Shown here: one piece after another, positions 34,561-42,535 of the stretch | Layout of the letters: each line of letters begins with the position of its first letter | How positions within the stretch are numbered: position 1 is the stretch's first letter | Origin: Beduini massiliensis | GTDB lineage: Bacteria > Bacillota_I > Bacilli_A > Erysipelotrichales > Coprobacillaceae | Assembly (NCBI RefSeq): GCF_000829905.1 | Contig: NZ_CDPP01000004.1 | Span: 334,001-398,000 of the forward strand | DNA length: 64,000 nt | Reading direction: 5' to 3' | Position numbers and translations under genes: made by a program | The notes under the pieces: generated by a model | What the model was told of the DNA's origin: nothing | The model's database searches: none | The model's input: only the letters and a program-made list of their open reading frames with translations

Positions 34561-35567
34561 ATTTTTGTCATATTGCCAACGGGGAAGATCATCGTCAGCA
34601 TCGTATATTTATCTTTAATCGACTCGATTTTTAAATCCAGACCGATTCGTTCACACAACTTTTTAGAAAGATATAACCCTAAACCGGTTGCTTTTTTATT
34701 ATCTCGCTGATTACTCCCGGTAAACCCTTTTTCAAAGACACGATTCAGATCCTGCGGTAATATTCCACAGCCGTTGTCTTTGATCATCAAACGTATTTGG
34801 TTGGCATACATCAATGAATCGATCGATACGACTGCATCGGGTTTATCTGCATATTTGATCGCATTCCCAATAATTTGATGCAAAATAAATTCAACCCACT
34901 TAGGATCACTGTACACGATTTGATCCAAGTGTTTTAATTCTATTTTGATATTGCGGTTAATAAAATCTGTTTTGTTGCGTTTAATCACATTATTAACTGC
35001 CTGTTTAAGATTCATTTCTTTGATCGTAAAATCCTTTTCAACATCTGAGCTGCGGGCATAAAACAAAGCTTGTTCAACATAGTTTTCCACCTTGTGCAAT
35101 TCTTCGTTAATATTGCGGGTAACCGGTGTCGGATTATTTTCAATAATCATCTTGCTGGTCGCAATAGGGGTTTTGACTTCATGAATCCATAATTCAATAT
35201 ATTCTTTATATTCTCTGCTGATATTTTGATAGCGGTTCACTTTCGCTATCATGGAACTCTCCATCGTATACAGCACTTCTTTATATAGGCGTTGAAGCTG
35301 GTCTGATCCTTTTTCCAATACTTCTGGCAGCAAATATTTTTGATCGAGCTGTTCCAAGTGTTTAAACAGGAGATGAAAATAGCGTTCCTGTTTTTTATAA
35401 TCCAAATACAAACAAAGCAGATACCCTCCCATCAAGGAAATACCTAAATACAAATGGATAAATAAACGAACAGAAGCAATCATCAGAAAAATTTCAATCG
35501 TAAAGATGACAAAAGCCATAATCAGTAAGTGGAGCATGTGTTCGTAAAGATAAGTGCGCCACTTCAT
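34557..35567 (-). CDS. BceS-type intramembrane-sensing histidine kinase
   Basis: The 336-residue kinase has two closely spaced N-terminal membrane helices (about 10-55) with almost no extracellular loop, so it cannot sense drugs alone and depends on the transporter. The phospho-accepting His is in WIHEVKTPIATSK, and the ATPase domain has NAIKYA, DNGCGI and GLGLYLSKKL. The ATG overlaps the response-regulator stop as ATGA. It phosphorylates the adjacent BceR-like protein. Confidence 0.92.
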   Translation of the reverse strand: MKWRTYLYEHMLHLLIMAFVIFTIEIFLMIASVRLFIHLYLGISLMGGYLLCLYLDYKKQERYFHLLFKHLEQLDQKYLLPEVLEKGSDQLQRLYKEVLYTMESSMIAKVNRYQNISREYKEYIELWIHEVKTPIATSKMIIENNPTPVTRNINEELHKVENYVEQALFYARSSDVEKDFTIKEMNLKQAVNNVIKRNKTDFINRNIKIELKHLDQIVYSDPKWVEFILHQIIGNAIKYADKPDAVVSIDSLMYANQIRLMIKDNGCGILPQDLNRVFEKGFTGSNQRDNKKATGLGLYLSKKLCERIGLDLKIESIKDKYTMLTMIFPVGNMTKM

Positions 35568-36226
35568 TCTAAAATATACCCATAACCACGTCTTGTCGTG
35601 ATAATGTCCTTTAAGCCGATATCTTCTAGTTTACGGCGTAATCGATTAATATTCACAGTCAATGTATTGTCATCTACAAATAACTCACTGTCCCACAGAT
35701 AAGACATGATTTCTTCTCTTGAAACAATTGTCCCCTGACGATTCAGCAGGCAATATAAAATTTTAAACTCATTCTTGGTAAGTTCAAGTTCCTGATGGCC
35801 TCTTTCGATCGTATAACGGCTTAAATCCAATGTGAAATCACGGTAGTTAAGCTGATTGACAATCGGCTGGCTTCTTTTTAAAACTGCTTGAATACGGGCT
35901 AATAAGATCTGCGTATTAAACGGTTTTGTCACAAAATCATCTGCTCCATAGTTCATACTGATTAATTCATCCAGTTCATTATTCTTACTTGTGATAACGA
36001 TAATCGGCAGTTCTGATGTTTTGCGAACTTCTTTACAAAGAAACTGCCCGTCATGATGAGGAAGATTGATATCCAATAAAACCAAATCACTGTGGCTTTC
36101 TAATATACTGTTGAGCGGGTCACTAAAATCCTTCAGATATTCTGCTTGATACCCTTGCCGGTTTAAAAATATTTTGAGTTCATTTGCTAATTTTTCATCG
36201 TCTTCTACGATTAAGATTTTTTTCAT
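35564..36226 (-). CDS. BceR-type OmpR-family response regulator
   Basis: The 220-residue regulator has a receiver domain with VEDDEK, the phospho-acceptor Asp in LVLLDINLPHHDG, and KPF. An OmpR winged-helix domain ends INRLRRKLEDIGLKDIITTRRGYGYILE (in part TRRGYGYILE). The ATG at 36226 sits 5 bases after AGAGGTGG; a GTG three codons earlier overlaps that site. It should activate the downstream transporter operon. Confidence 0.93.
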   Translation of the reverse strand: MKKILIVEDDEKLANELKIFLNRQGYQAEYLKDFSDPLNSILESHSDLVLLDINLPHHDGQFLCKEVRKTSELPIIVITSKNNELDELISMNYGADDFVTKPFNTQILLARIQAVLKRSQPIVNQLNYRDFTLDLSRYTIERGHQELELTKNEFKILYCLLNRQGTIVSREEIMSYLWDSELFVDDNTLTVNINRLRRKLEDIGLKDIITTRRGYGYILE

Positions 36227-36264
36227 ATGTTCCACCTCTTTATTAGTCTACCATAAAAAATAAA

Positions 36265-36288
36265 AAACTGAACGTTATTGTTCAGTTT
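36265..36288 (-). terminator. terminator of the MATE gene
   Basis: Perfect arms AAACTGAAC (36265-36273) and GTTCAGTTT (36280-36288) with a 6-base loop, overlapping the MATE stop codon region; minus-strand T-run follows. Confidence 0.8.
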
Positions 36289-37705
36289 CATGTGCTAATG
36301 CTGTTTTGGATAAATGTTTGCGATAGAAACGGACAAACATCAAAGTGGTAATCAATGAGGCTAATGTATCCGATACCGGTTCTGCAAAGTAGATAGCAAA
36401 AACCTTTCCGGCATGTTGAACTAAGTCAGCGACAGGCTGTGCCAAATTCATCGCAATAGAGCTGTTTCCCATCACGATTGGAAGTACATAGATTAACGGA
36501 ATCAACAAGAAAACTTTTCGGGTTAAGGCCATGACTAATGAAATCTTGGCTTGACCCAACGCCATGAAAGACTGTTGACAGGCATTTTGTGCTCCCATTA
36601 CCATTCCACCGCATACATAGATTCGCAATGCCCAGCTGGCAAAGCGAATCGTCGTTGGATCACTGGTAAAAATAGAGACTAACGGTGTGGCAAAAATGAT
36701 AAATAATCCACCAAAAGTAAAAGATAACCCTAAACAACATTTGAACGTAAGTTTAAACGTCTGACGAACACGCTCATAGTTTTTAGCGCCATAGTTATAA
36801 CTCATAATCGGCTGCGCCCCTTGACATAACCCCATCATCGGCATCGATATAAACTGCCAGATACTATTTAAGATTGCCATGCTGGCTACCGCTAGAGTAC
36901 CACCGTAAACCGATAGCTGATTAATAAAAGAAATCTGCAATAAACTCTCTGTTGATGCCATCACAAAAGGAGAGACTCCCAATGAAACGATTGGGATCAG
37001 TACTTTTAACTTAGGGATAATATATTGCTTGCGAATTTTGATCGTACTGTTCTTAGAAAATAAGAATTGCAGTACCCATAAAGCGGATACCCCTTGAGAG
37101 ATAATGGTCGCTAATGCTGCCCCTTTTACCCCCAAACCAAAACCAAAGATGAACACAGGATCTAAGGTAATATTAATAATAGCGCCAATTAATACAGTAG
37201 ACATCCCGATTTTCGCAAATCCCTGTGTATTGATATAAGCATTCATTCCAAAAGCAATCTGAACAAATACTGTCCCTAAAGCATAAATGGTAATATACTC
37301 AGATGCCGGCTTTAAGGTTTCATTGCTGGCGCCAAATAATGTGAGCAGAGGCGTTTGAAATAATAAAATAGTTATCGTAATCACTACTCCGGAAATAATC
37401 AATGCGGAAAAACTGTTCGTCATGATTTCTTCGGCACCATCATGATTCTTTTCACCGAGTTTAATGGCACAAAGTGGTGCTCCCCCAACTCCAACCAACT
37501 GTGTAAATGCCATGATTAATGTGACTAGTGGCAAAGCGGTACTTAACCCTGCCATTGCAATCGTACTATCCGCCATTTTTCCAATAAAAATACGGTCAAC
37601 GATGTTATATAAAACATTCACTAATTGGGCAATGATAGACGGAACCGCTAAACTAAAAAGCAGCTTTCCGATCCTTCCCGTTGCCAAATTATTTCTTGAA
37701 CTCAT
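36275..37705 (-). CDS. MATE-family multidrug/Na+ antiporter
   Basis: The 476-residue membrane protein has twelve predicted helices and typical MATE motifs such as SLAVPSIIAQLVNVLYNIVDRIFIG (in part AQLVNVLYNIVDRIFIG) and GVGGAPLCAIKLGEK, with the half-repeat QGAQPIMSYNYGAKNYERV near residue 280. It is probably a drug or metabolite exporter driven by ions. A TAAGGAGGAA site precedes the ATG. It lies upstream of the Bce module, but its own terminator separates them. Confidence 0.93.
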   Translation of the reverse strand: MSSRNNLATGRIGKLLFSLAVPSIIAQLVNVLYNIVDRIFIGKMADSTIAMAGLSTALPLVTLIMAFTQLVGVGGAPLCAIKLGEKNHDGAEEIMTNSFSALIISGVVITITILLFQTPLLTLFGASNETLKPASEYITIYALGTVFVQIAFGMNAYINTQGFAKIGMSTVLIGAIINITLDPVFIFGFGLGVKGAALATIISQGVSALWVLQFLFSKNSTIKIRKQYIIPKLKVLIPIVSLGVSPFVMASTESLLQISFINQLSVYGGTLAVASMAILNSIWQFISMPMMGLCQGAQPIMSYNYGAKNYERVRQTFKLTFKCCLGLSFTFGGLFIIFATPLVSIFTSDPTTIRFASWALRIYVCGGMVMGAQNACQQSFMALGQAKISLVMALTRKVFLLIPLIYVLPIVMGNSSIAMNLAQPVADLVQHAGKVFAIYFAEPVSDTLASLITTLMFVRFYRKHLSKTALAHETEQ

Positions 37706-37857
37706 TACCTATTCCTCCTTATCATACAAAATGCGATTATATCACTCTTATCCACATTTTCTCCATAATTTTATAATAATGAAAAAGGGTTGATTTTCAG
37801 AACATTTTGATTCCTTTTTTCTAGTATGCCCGTCTGTGTTATCTTTCAAAACAAAAA

Positions 37858-37878
37858 AGGAACTTGAACTAAGTCCCT
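37858..37878 (-). terminator. terminator of cstA
   Basis: AGGAACTT (37858-37865) pairs with AAGTCCCT (37871-37878, one wobble), and the minus strand continues TTTTTTG. Confidence 0.65.
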
Positions 37879-37879
37879 A

Positions 37880-39529
37880 TTAAGCCTCCTGCAGTTTCTT
37901 AAAATTAGAAAATGCCACGACAGCGCCCAATACCACAAGCAATACGGCAAAGACCAGCTGTAATCCCTGTGTCATCAAATCAATACTTCCGGTTGTCATC
38001 CATGCCATGACAATACCATAAATCGATTGTCCCAAAGATGTAAAAGTCACTACTAGCATGATACACATCGGAATCCAAAGCATAAAGCCTTTTCTTCTAG
38101 TTGTTTTTAAGAATACAGATAAAGAGATTAAGACTAATGCGGACAATAACTGATTGCTGGCTCCAAACAATGGCCAAATATTATTATAACCGCCTAAAGC
38201 CAGTAAATATCCGATGACTAGCGTAATGATGGTGGCAGCATATTTATTCTTAAAGATCTTCGCTAAGCCTTTTTCGTTCCCCCCATTGTCACATAGTTCC
38301 TGTAACGACATACGTCCGATACGTGCCACTGAGTCAAGAGAGGTCAAGGCTAAAGCCGATACAGACATTGCCATCAGACACGTTGCAATGTGACTCGGTA
38401 CCCCAAGTTTTCCTAAGAATCCGGAAACCCCAGTCGAAAATAATTGGAATGGTGTTCCTTTTGGCAAAGCTCCCCCGCTTGCTAAAGAAGAAACCACGAC
38501 AAGAGCTAAAACAGCTAATAAAGCTTCTAAAAGCATTGCCCCAAAGCCAACCATCTTCATATCTTTTTCATTGCTGATCTGCTTCGAAGAAGTACCGCTG
38601 GATACCAAAGAATGAAATCCCGAAACAGCCCCACAGGCAATCGTGACAAACAAGGTTGGAAATAAGAACTTCCCATCCACCACAAAGCCGGTAAACGCCG
38701 GTAAATCCATAGTAGGATTTGCCGCAAAAACCCCAACTAATGCCCCTAAAATCATTCCCACTAATAAGAAAGTCGTCAGATAATCACGCGGCTGCATCAA
38801 CAGCCACATCGGTAAAATAGAAGCTAAGAACAAATAACCAATGATAATAAAGATCCAGAAACTGCGATCCACACACATTGGAAATAAGATTCCCAAAGCA
38901 ATCATGGCAATTAATAAGATAACCCCGATAATAAATTCTGTGATTTGTGAAGGCTTTTTATATTTAATAAACAATCCAAACACGATAGCGACAACAATAA
39001 ATAACATCGATATTGAAGCAGTTGTCCCGTTGACCGTATTGACTCCCCCATTAGCATCAATACCATCAAAAGTTCCGGCAACAATATCGGTAAAAGCAGC
39101 AATGACGATCAAAGTGAATAACCAGCAAAAGACCAGGAACATTTTCTTTCCGGTTTTGCCAATATACTTTTCAATGATCAGACCCATAGATTTCCCCTCG
39201 TTTTTAACCGAAGCGTATAAAGCACCAAAATCATGGACTGCACCAAAAAAGATTCCCCCAACTAAAATCCATAATAGTGCCGGCAGCCAGCCAAACATTA
39301 AAGCAATAACTGGTCCTGTGACCGGTCCGGCACCGGCAATAGAAGAAAACTGATGTGCGAATACTACTAATTTAGGAGTAGGTACATAATCTTCTCCATC
39401 TTCTTTTTTAAAGGCAGGTGTTTGTGCCTTTGCATCGATCCCCCAAGTTTTTTCCAAGTATCTCCCATACAATAAATAGGCTCCCCCCAGAACGATGATG
39501 GCGATCGCCAGTATGATCAAACCATTCAT
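37880..39529 (-). CDS. cstA: CstA-family carbon starvation transporter
   Basis: The 549-residue membrane protein has about 16 helices and the CstA hallmark region VFAHQFSSIAGAGPVTGPVIA (in part HQFSSIAGAGPVTGP) near residue 60 and SGTSSKQI with SMSVSALALTSLDSVARIGR (in part LALTSLDSVARIGR). CstA proteins import peptides or pyruvate when carbon is scarce. ATG 39529 has GGGGAGAG upstream; an earlier in-frame ATG lies before that site. A near-consensus cre about 100 bases upstream and a good promoter fit catabolite control. Confidence 0.93.
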   Translation of the reverse strand: MNGLIILAIAIIVLGGAYLLYGRYLEKTWGIDAKAQTPAFKKEDGEDYVPTPKLVVFAHQFSSIAGAGPVTGPVIALMFGWLPALLWILVGGIFFGAVHDFGALYASVKNEGKSMGLIIEKYIGKTGKKMFLVFCWLFTLIVIAAFTDIVAGTFDGIDANGGVNTVNGTTASISMLFIVVAIVFGLFIKYKKPSQITEFIIGVILLIAMIALGILFPMCVDRSFWIFIIIGYLFLASILPMWLLMQPRDYLTTFLLVGMILGALVGVFAANPTMDLPAFTGFVVDGKFLFPTLFVTIACGAVSGFHSLVSSGTSSKQISNEKDMKMVGFGAMLLEALLAVLALVVVSSLASGGALPKGTPFQLFSTGVSGFLGKLGVPSHIATCLMAMSVSALALTSLDSVARIGRMSLQELCDNGGNEKGLAKIFKNKYAATIITLVIGYLLALGGYNNIWPLFGASNQLLSALVLISLSVFLKTTRRKGFMLWIPMCIMLVVTFTSLGQSIYGIVMAWMTTGSIDLMTQGLQLVFAVLLVVLGAVVAFSNFKKLQEA

Positions 39530-39567
39530 ATTTTTCTCTCCCCTCATATTATATATGAACATTTATT

Positions 39568-39596
39568 AGATTAAACCTAAAAACATTATTAGTCAA
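39568..39596 (-). promoter_or_regulatory. promoter of cstA
   Basis: TTGACT (39596-39591), 17 bases, TAATCT (39573-39568) on the minus strand, about 40 bases before the start codon. Confidence 0.65.
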
Positions 39597-39629
39597 TCGT
39601 CTTTTAGATAAATATTGTAATATTTTAAA

Positions 39630-39643
39630 AGTAAACGCTAACA
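39630..39643. promoter_or_regulatory. cre-like CcpA site between cstA and ung
   Basis: AGTAAACGCTAACA matches the cre consensus TGWAANCGNTNWCA at 13 of 14 positions. It lies about 34 bases upstream of the cstA -35 box and about 65 bases before the ung start, so cstA is the likelier target. Confidence 0.6.
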
Positions 39644-39709
39644 TTTTTAAAACATTTTAAGAAACTTTGGTTTATGTTATAATAAAAAGGAAATATAAGG
39701 GGGAATACC

Positions 39710-40378
39710 ATGACATTCAAAGAAATAATTGAACATGAAAAACAAAAAAACTACTATCTGGAACTTAAAAAGAAGATTGACCAAGAATATGCGACACAGA
39801 CGGTTTATCCTCCCAGACAAGAAATATTCAGAAGTTTAAATCTTACCTCTTTTGATGATGTGAAAGTGGTGATTGTCGGTCAAGATCCCTATCATGAACC
39901 GGGACAGGCAAACGGATTGGCTTTTTCGGTACATGCCAACATTACCGTCCCTCCCAGTCTCGTCAATATCTATAAGGAGTGTCACGATGATTTAGGCTGC
40001 TACATCCCGAATCATGGCGATCTGACCGCTTGGGCTAAACAAGGGGTTCTGCTTTTGAATAATGTCTTGACAGTACGTGCTCACCAAGCAAATTCTCACC
40101 GTGGTTTAGGTTGGGAACAATTAACCTTGAATATCATCCGCTACTTAAATCAACGTGAAAAACCGTTAGTCTTTATCTTATGGGGAAAGAATGCACAGGA
40201 AAAGATTCAATATATTGATACGTCCAAACATTTAATCATCAAAAGTTCGCATCCTTCTCCTTATTCAGCTAATTATGGCTTCTTTGGTTCCAAACCGTTC
40301 TCTAAAGCCAATGCCTTTTTGGTGCAGCATCAAATAGAGCCAATCGACTGGCAGATCAAAAACTTGGAGAGAAGGTAA
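39710..40378 (+). CDS. ung: uracil-DNA glycosylase
   Basis: The 222-residue family 1 enzyme removes uracil from DNA to start base-excision repair. It shows the water-activating GQDPYH motif (near residue 62), LLLNNVLTVRAHQANSH, and the DNA-intercalating HPSPYS loop near residue 183. An AAGGGGG site precedes the ATG. It is followed after 4 bases by the deformylase gene, so both are probably cotranscribed. Confidence 0.97.
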   Translation: MTFKEIIEHEKQKNYYLELKKKIDQEYATQTVYPPRQEIFRSLNLTSFDDVKVVIVGQDPYHEPGQANGLAFSVHANITVPPSLVNIYKECHDDLGCYIPNHGDLTAWAKQGVLLLNNVLTVRAHQANSHRGLGWEQLTLNIIRYLNQREKPLVFILWGKNAQEKIQYIDTSKHLIIKSSHPSPYSANYGFFGSKPFSKANAFLVQHQIEPIDWQIKNLERR

Positions 40379-40382
40379 AACG

Positions 40383-40796
40383 ATGATTCGAGAAATAATA
40401 AAAGACCCATTGCTGCTTAATAAAAAATCGACAGACGCGACTTATGAAGATAGATGGATCGCGCAAGATCTCTTGGATACCTTGAATGCCCATCACGAAC
40501 ATTGTGTGGGCATGGCTGCCAATATGATTGGCGAATTAAAAAATATTATCATTATTGCCGATCAAAGCGGTCCTTTTGTCATGTATAACCCTCAGATTAT
40601 TAAAACAACGGGATTCCCTTATACTATCCAAGAGGGCTGCCTTTCTCATCAAGGAACCAAAGAAACATTACGTTATCCTCAAATCAAAGTAGCGTATTTA
40701 GATGATGCTTTCAAAAAGAAAATCAAGACTTTTTATGATTATACCGCTCAGATCATCCAACATGAGATTGATCATTGCAACGGTATCCTCATATAA
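40383..40796 (+). CDS. def: peptide deformylase, divergent motif 1
   Basis: The 137-residue zinc/iron enzyme removes the formyl group from new proteins. It keeps motif 2 EGCLS (84-88, Cys86 metal ligand) and motif 3 QHEIDH (His127, Glu128, His131). Motif 1, normally GxGLAAxQ, reads GMAANMIG (43-50), with Met48 in place of the conserved Gln that stabilises the transition state. The protein is also short. A similar AANMIG form exists in clostridial deformylases as far as I recall. It may be a second, specialised copy. Confidence 0.85.
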   Translation: MIREIIKDPLLLNKKSTDATYEDRWIAQDLLDTLNAHHEHCVGMAANMIGELKNIIIIADQSGPFVMYNPQIIKTTGFPYTIQEGCLSHQGTKETLRYPQIKVAYLDDAFKKKIKTFYDYTAQIIQHEIDHCNGILI

Positions 40797-40798
40797 AA

Positions 40799-40818
40799 AA
40801 ATCGGGATGTCCCGATTT
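40799..40818. terminator. bidirectional terminator between def and map
   Basis: AAATCGGGA (40799-40807) and TCCCGATTT (40810-40818) lie between convergent genes with T-runs on both sides. Confidence 0.8.
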
Positions 40819-41691
40819 TTATTTTGAAATAATTTCTACGCCCTCTTCTGTCACTAATAAGGTGTGTTCCCATTGTGCAGATAAAGAGCCATCATCTGTA
40901 TACGCTGTCCAATCATTATCTTCTTTCAAGTGAATCTCTTTTTTCCCGGCATTTATCATAGGTTCAATGGTAAAGACCATTCCCGGCACTAATACTTCTG
41001 TCGGTTCATTCGGTTTAAAATGAAACACGTAAGGATCTTCATGCATAGATAATCCTACTCCATGACCGCAGAATTCACGTACCACACTATATCCGTTTGC
41101 TTCCGCAAATTCCTGAATAGCAGCACCAATATCACCTACACAGCTTTCCCATGGCTTTACACTTTCAATTCCTTTATACAAACAAAGGCGTGTAATCTCC
41201 ACAAGTTCCTTTGCTTCTTTGGAGACATTGCCAATCATAAACATTCTTGAAGCATCTGCAAAATAACCATTCAAATCGGTAGTCGCATCAACATTAATAA
41301 TATCGCCCTCTTTTAACACCACATCTTTAGAGGGAATCCCATGGCACACCTCATCATTAACAGAAGTACAGATGCTTTTAGGATATCCTTGATAGTTAAG
41401 GTCAGCAGAGCGAGCATGATGCTTAGCAAGATAAACATTCGTCATCTGGTCAATCTCTTCTGTCGTCATGCCTGCTTTAATATGTGCTTCAATATGATCC
41501 AACAATCCGTTATTAACGATTGCCGCCTGACGAATGCCTTCGATTTGTTCCTCATTTTTTATCATTTTTCTAGTAGGGATCTTGTATCCCTGCTTTTTTA
41601 ATTGTTCCAGCTTTGCATCAAATTCTAAATGACATTTCTTATATTTCTTATTGCTGCCACACCAGCATGTATCATTACGAGATAATTTCAT
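40819..41691 (-). CDS. map: methionine aminopeptidase type I with SEC-C motif
   Basis: The 290-residue protein removes initiator methionine. An N-terminal SEC-C zinc motif (CWCGSNKKYKKCH, residues 9-21) may dock it on the ribosome. The catalytic domain has metal ligands in NVDATT, GYFADASRMF, GHGVGLSMHEDP, TIEPM and WEHTLLVTE. ATG 41691 is 6 bases after AAGAAGG; an ATG two codons earlier abuts that site. It converges with the peptide deformylase gene, so the two N-terminal processing steps lie side by side. Confidence 0.95.
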   Translation of the reverse strand: MKLSRNDTCWCGSNKKYKKCHLEFDAKLEQLKKQGYKIPTRKMIKNEEQIEGIRQAAIVNNGLLDHIEAHIKAGMTTEEIDQMTNVYLAKHHARSADLNYQGYPKSICTSVNDEVCHGIPSKDVVLKEGDIINVDATTDLNGYFADASRMFMIGNVSKEAKELVEITRLCLYKGIESVKPWESCVGDIGAAIQEFAEANGYSVVREFCGHGVGLSMHEDPYVFHFKPNEPTEVLVPGMVFTIEPMINAGKKEIHLKEDNDWTAYTDDGSLSAQWEHTLLVTEEGVEIISK

Positions 41692-41747
41692 TTCCATCCT
41701 TCTTTCTTATATCAGTATATCATGTTCACAATTCTAATCCAAATATC

Positions 41748-41776
41748 TTGACATATTAATTTTTATATTCTACTAT
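41748..41776 (+). promoter_or_regulatory. promoter of the ABC exporter operon
   Basis: TTGACA (41748-41753), 17 bases, TACTAT (41771-41776). Confidence 0.75.
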
Positions 41777-41784
41777 GTATTTAG

Positions 41785-41808
41785 ATATTTAGACAATCAT
41801 CTAAATAT
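41785..41808. promoter_or_regulatory. operator-like dyad at the ABC exporter transcription start
   Basis: ATATTTAGA (41785-41793) and TCTAAATAT (41800-41808) are perfect 9-bp arms around CAATCA, placed just after the -10 box. A further TATTTAGA copy overlaps at 41779. The position suits a repressor, or the RNA could form a 5' hairpin. Confidence 0.55.
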
Positions 41809-41824
41809 ATAAGGGGGTACATTT

Positions 41825-42535
41825 ATGTTACAAATTAAAAACTTAACAAAGAAGTTTGGAGACAAGATCGCGGTGAACCACTTAAATCTCACTGTTGACA
41901 GTGGCGATATCTATGGTTTTATCGGACACAATGGTGCCGGTAAGACGACTACAATTAAAGCCGTTACCGGAATCAGTCATTTTGATGAAGGAGAAATCTT
42001 GATCGATGGTAAATCAATTCAGTCTCAGCCCATCGAGTGTAAGAAAATGATGGCTTATATTCCAGATAATCCCGATCTTTACGAGCATTTAACAGGTATC
42101 CAATATCTAAATTTCATTGCTGATGTTTATCAGGTTGACAGTGAAAAAAGATTTCAATTGATCGATAAATACTCCACTCAATTTGAAATCAAACAAAATC
42201 TTGGTGATTTAGTCTCATCATATTCACATGGGATGAAACAAAAATTAGCTATTATCTCTGCTTTAGTCCATCAGCCAAAACTATTGATTCTTGATGAACC
42301 GTTTGTTGGTTTAGACCCTAAAGCAAGTTTAACACTTAAAAAGATCATGCATGAATTATGTTTGGAAGGAACAGCAATTTTCTTTTCCACACACGTTTTG
42401 GAAGTCGCGGAAAAATTATGTAATAAAGTAGCAATCATTAAGGCCGGTGAACTGCTTGCCTGCGGAGATATGGAAGAAGTTAAAGGAAACAGCAGTTTGG
42501 AAAATGTATTTATGGAGCTGACGGATCATGAATAA
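41825..42535 (+). CDS. ABC exporter ATP-binding protein
   Basis: The 236-residue ATPase has Walker A GHNGAGKTT, an unusual signature SSYSHGMKQKLAI (SHGM in place of SGGQ, common in this exporter subfamily), and Walker B LLILDEPFVGLDP. It resembles ATPases of the CcmA/EcsA group. It overlaps the permease gene by 8 bases. Substrate unknown. Confidence 0.9.
   Translation: MLQIKNLTKKFGDKIAVNHLNLTVDSGDIYGFIGHNGAGKTTTIKAVTGISHFDEGEILIDGKSIQSQPIECKKMMAYIPDNPDLYEHLTGIQYLNFIADVYQVDSEKRFQLIDKYSTQFEIKQNLGDLVSSYSHGMKQKLAIISALVHQPKLLILDEPFVGLDPKASLTLKKIMHELCLEGTAIFFSTHVLEVAEKLCNKVAIIKAGELLACGDMEEVKGNSSLENVFMELTDHE

Noticed and set aside
38841-39353. 170-codon open frame on the plus strand opposite cstA
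   Set aside because: It mirrors the codons of a well-supported membrane protein gene, has low-complexity Ile/Asn/Thr content and lacks a ribosome site.
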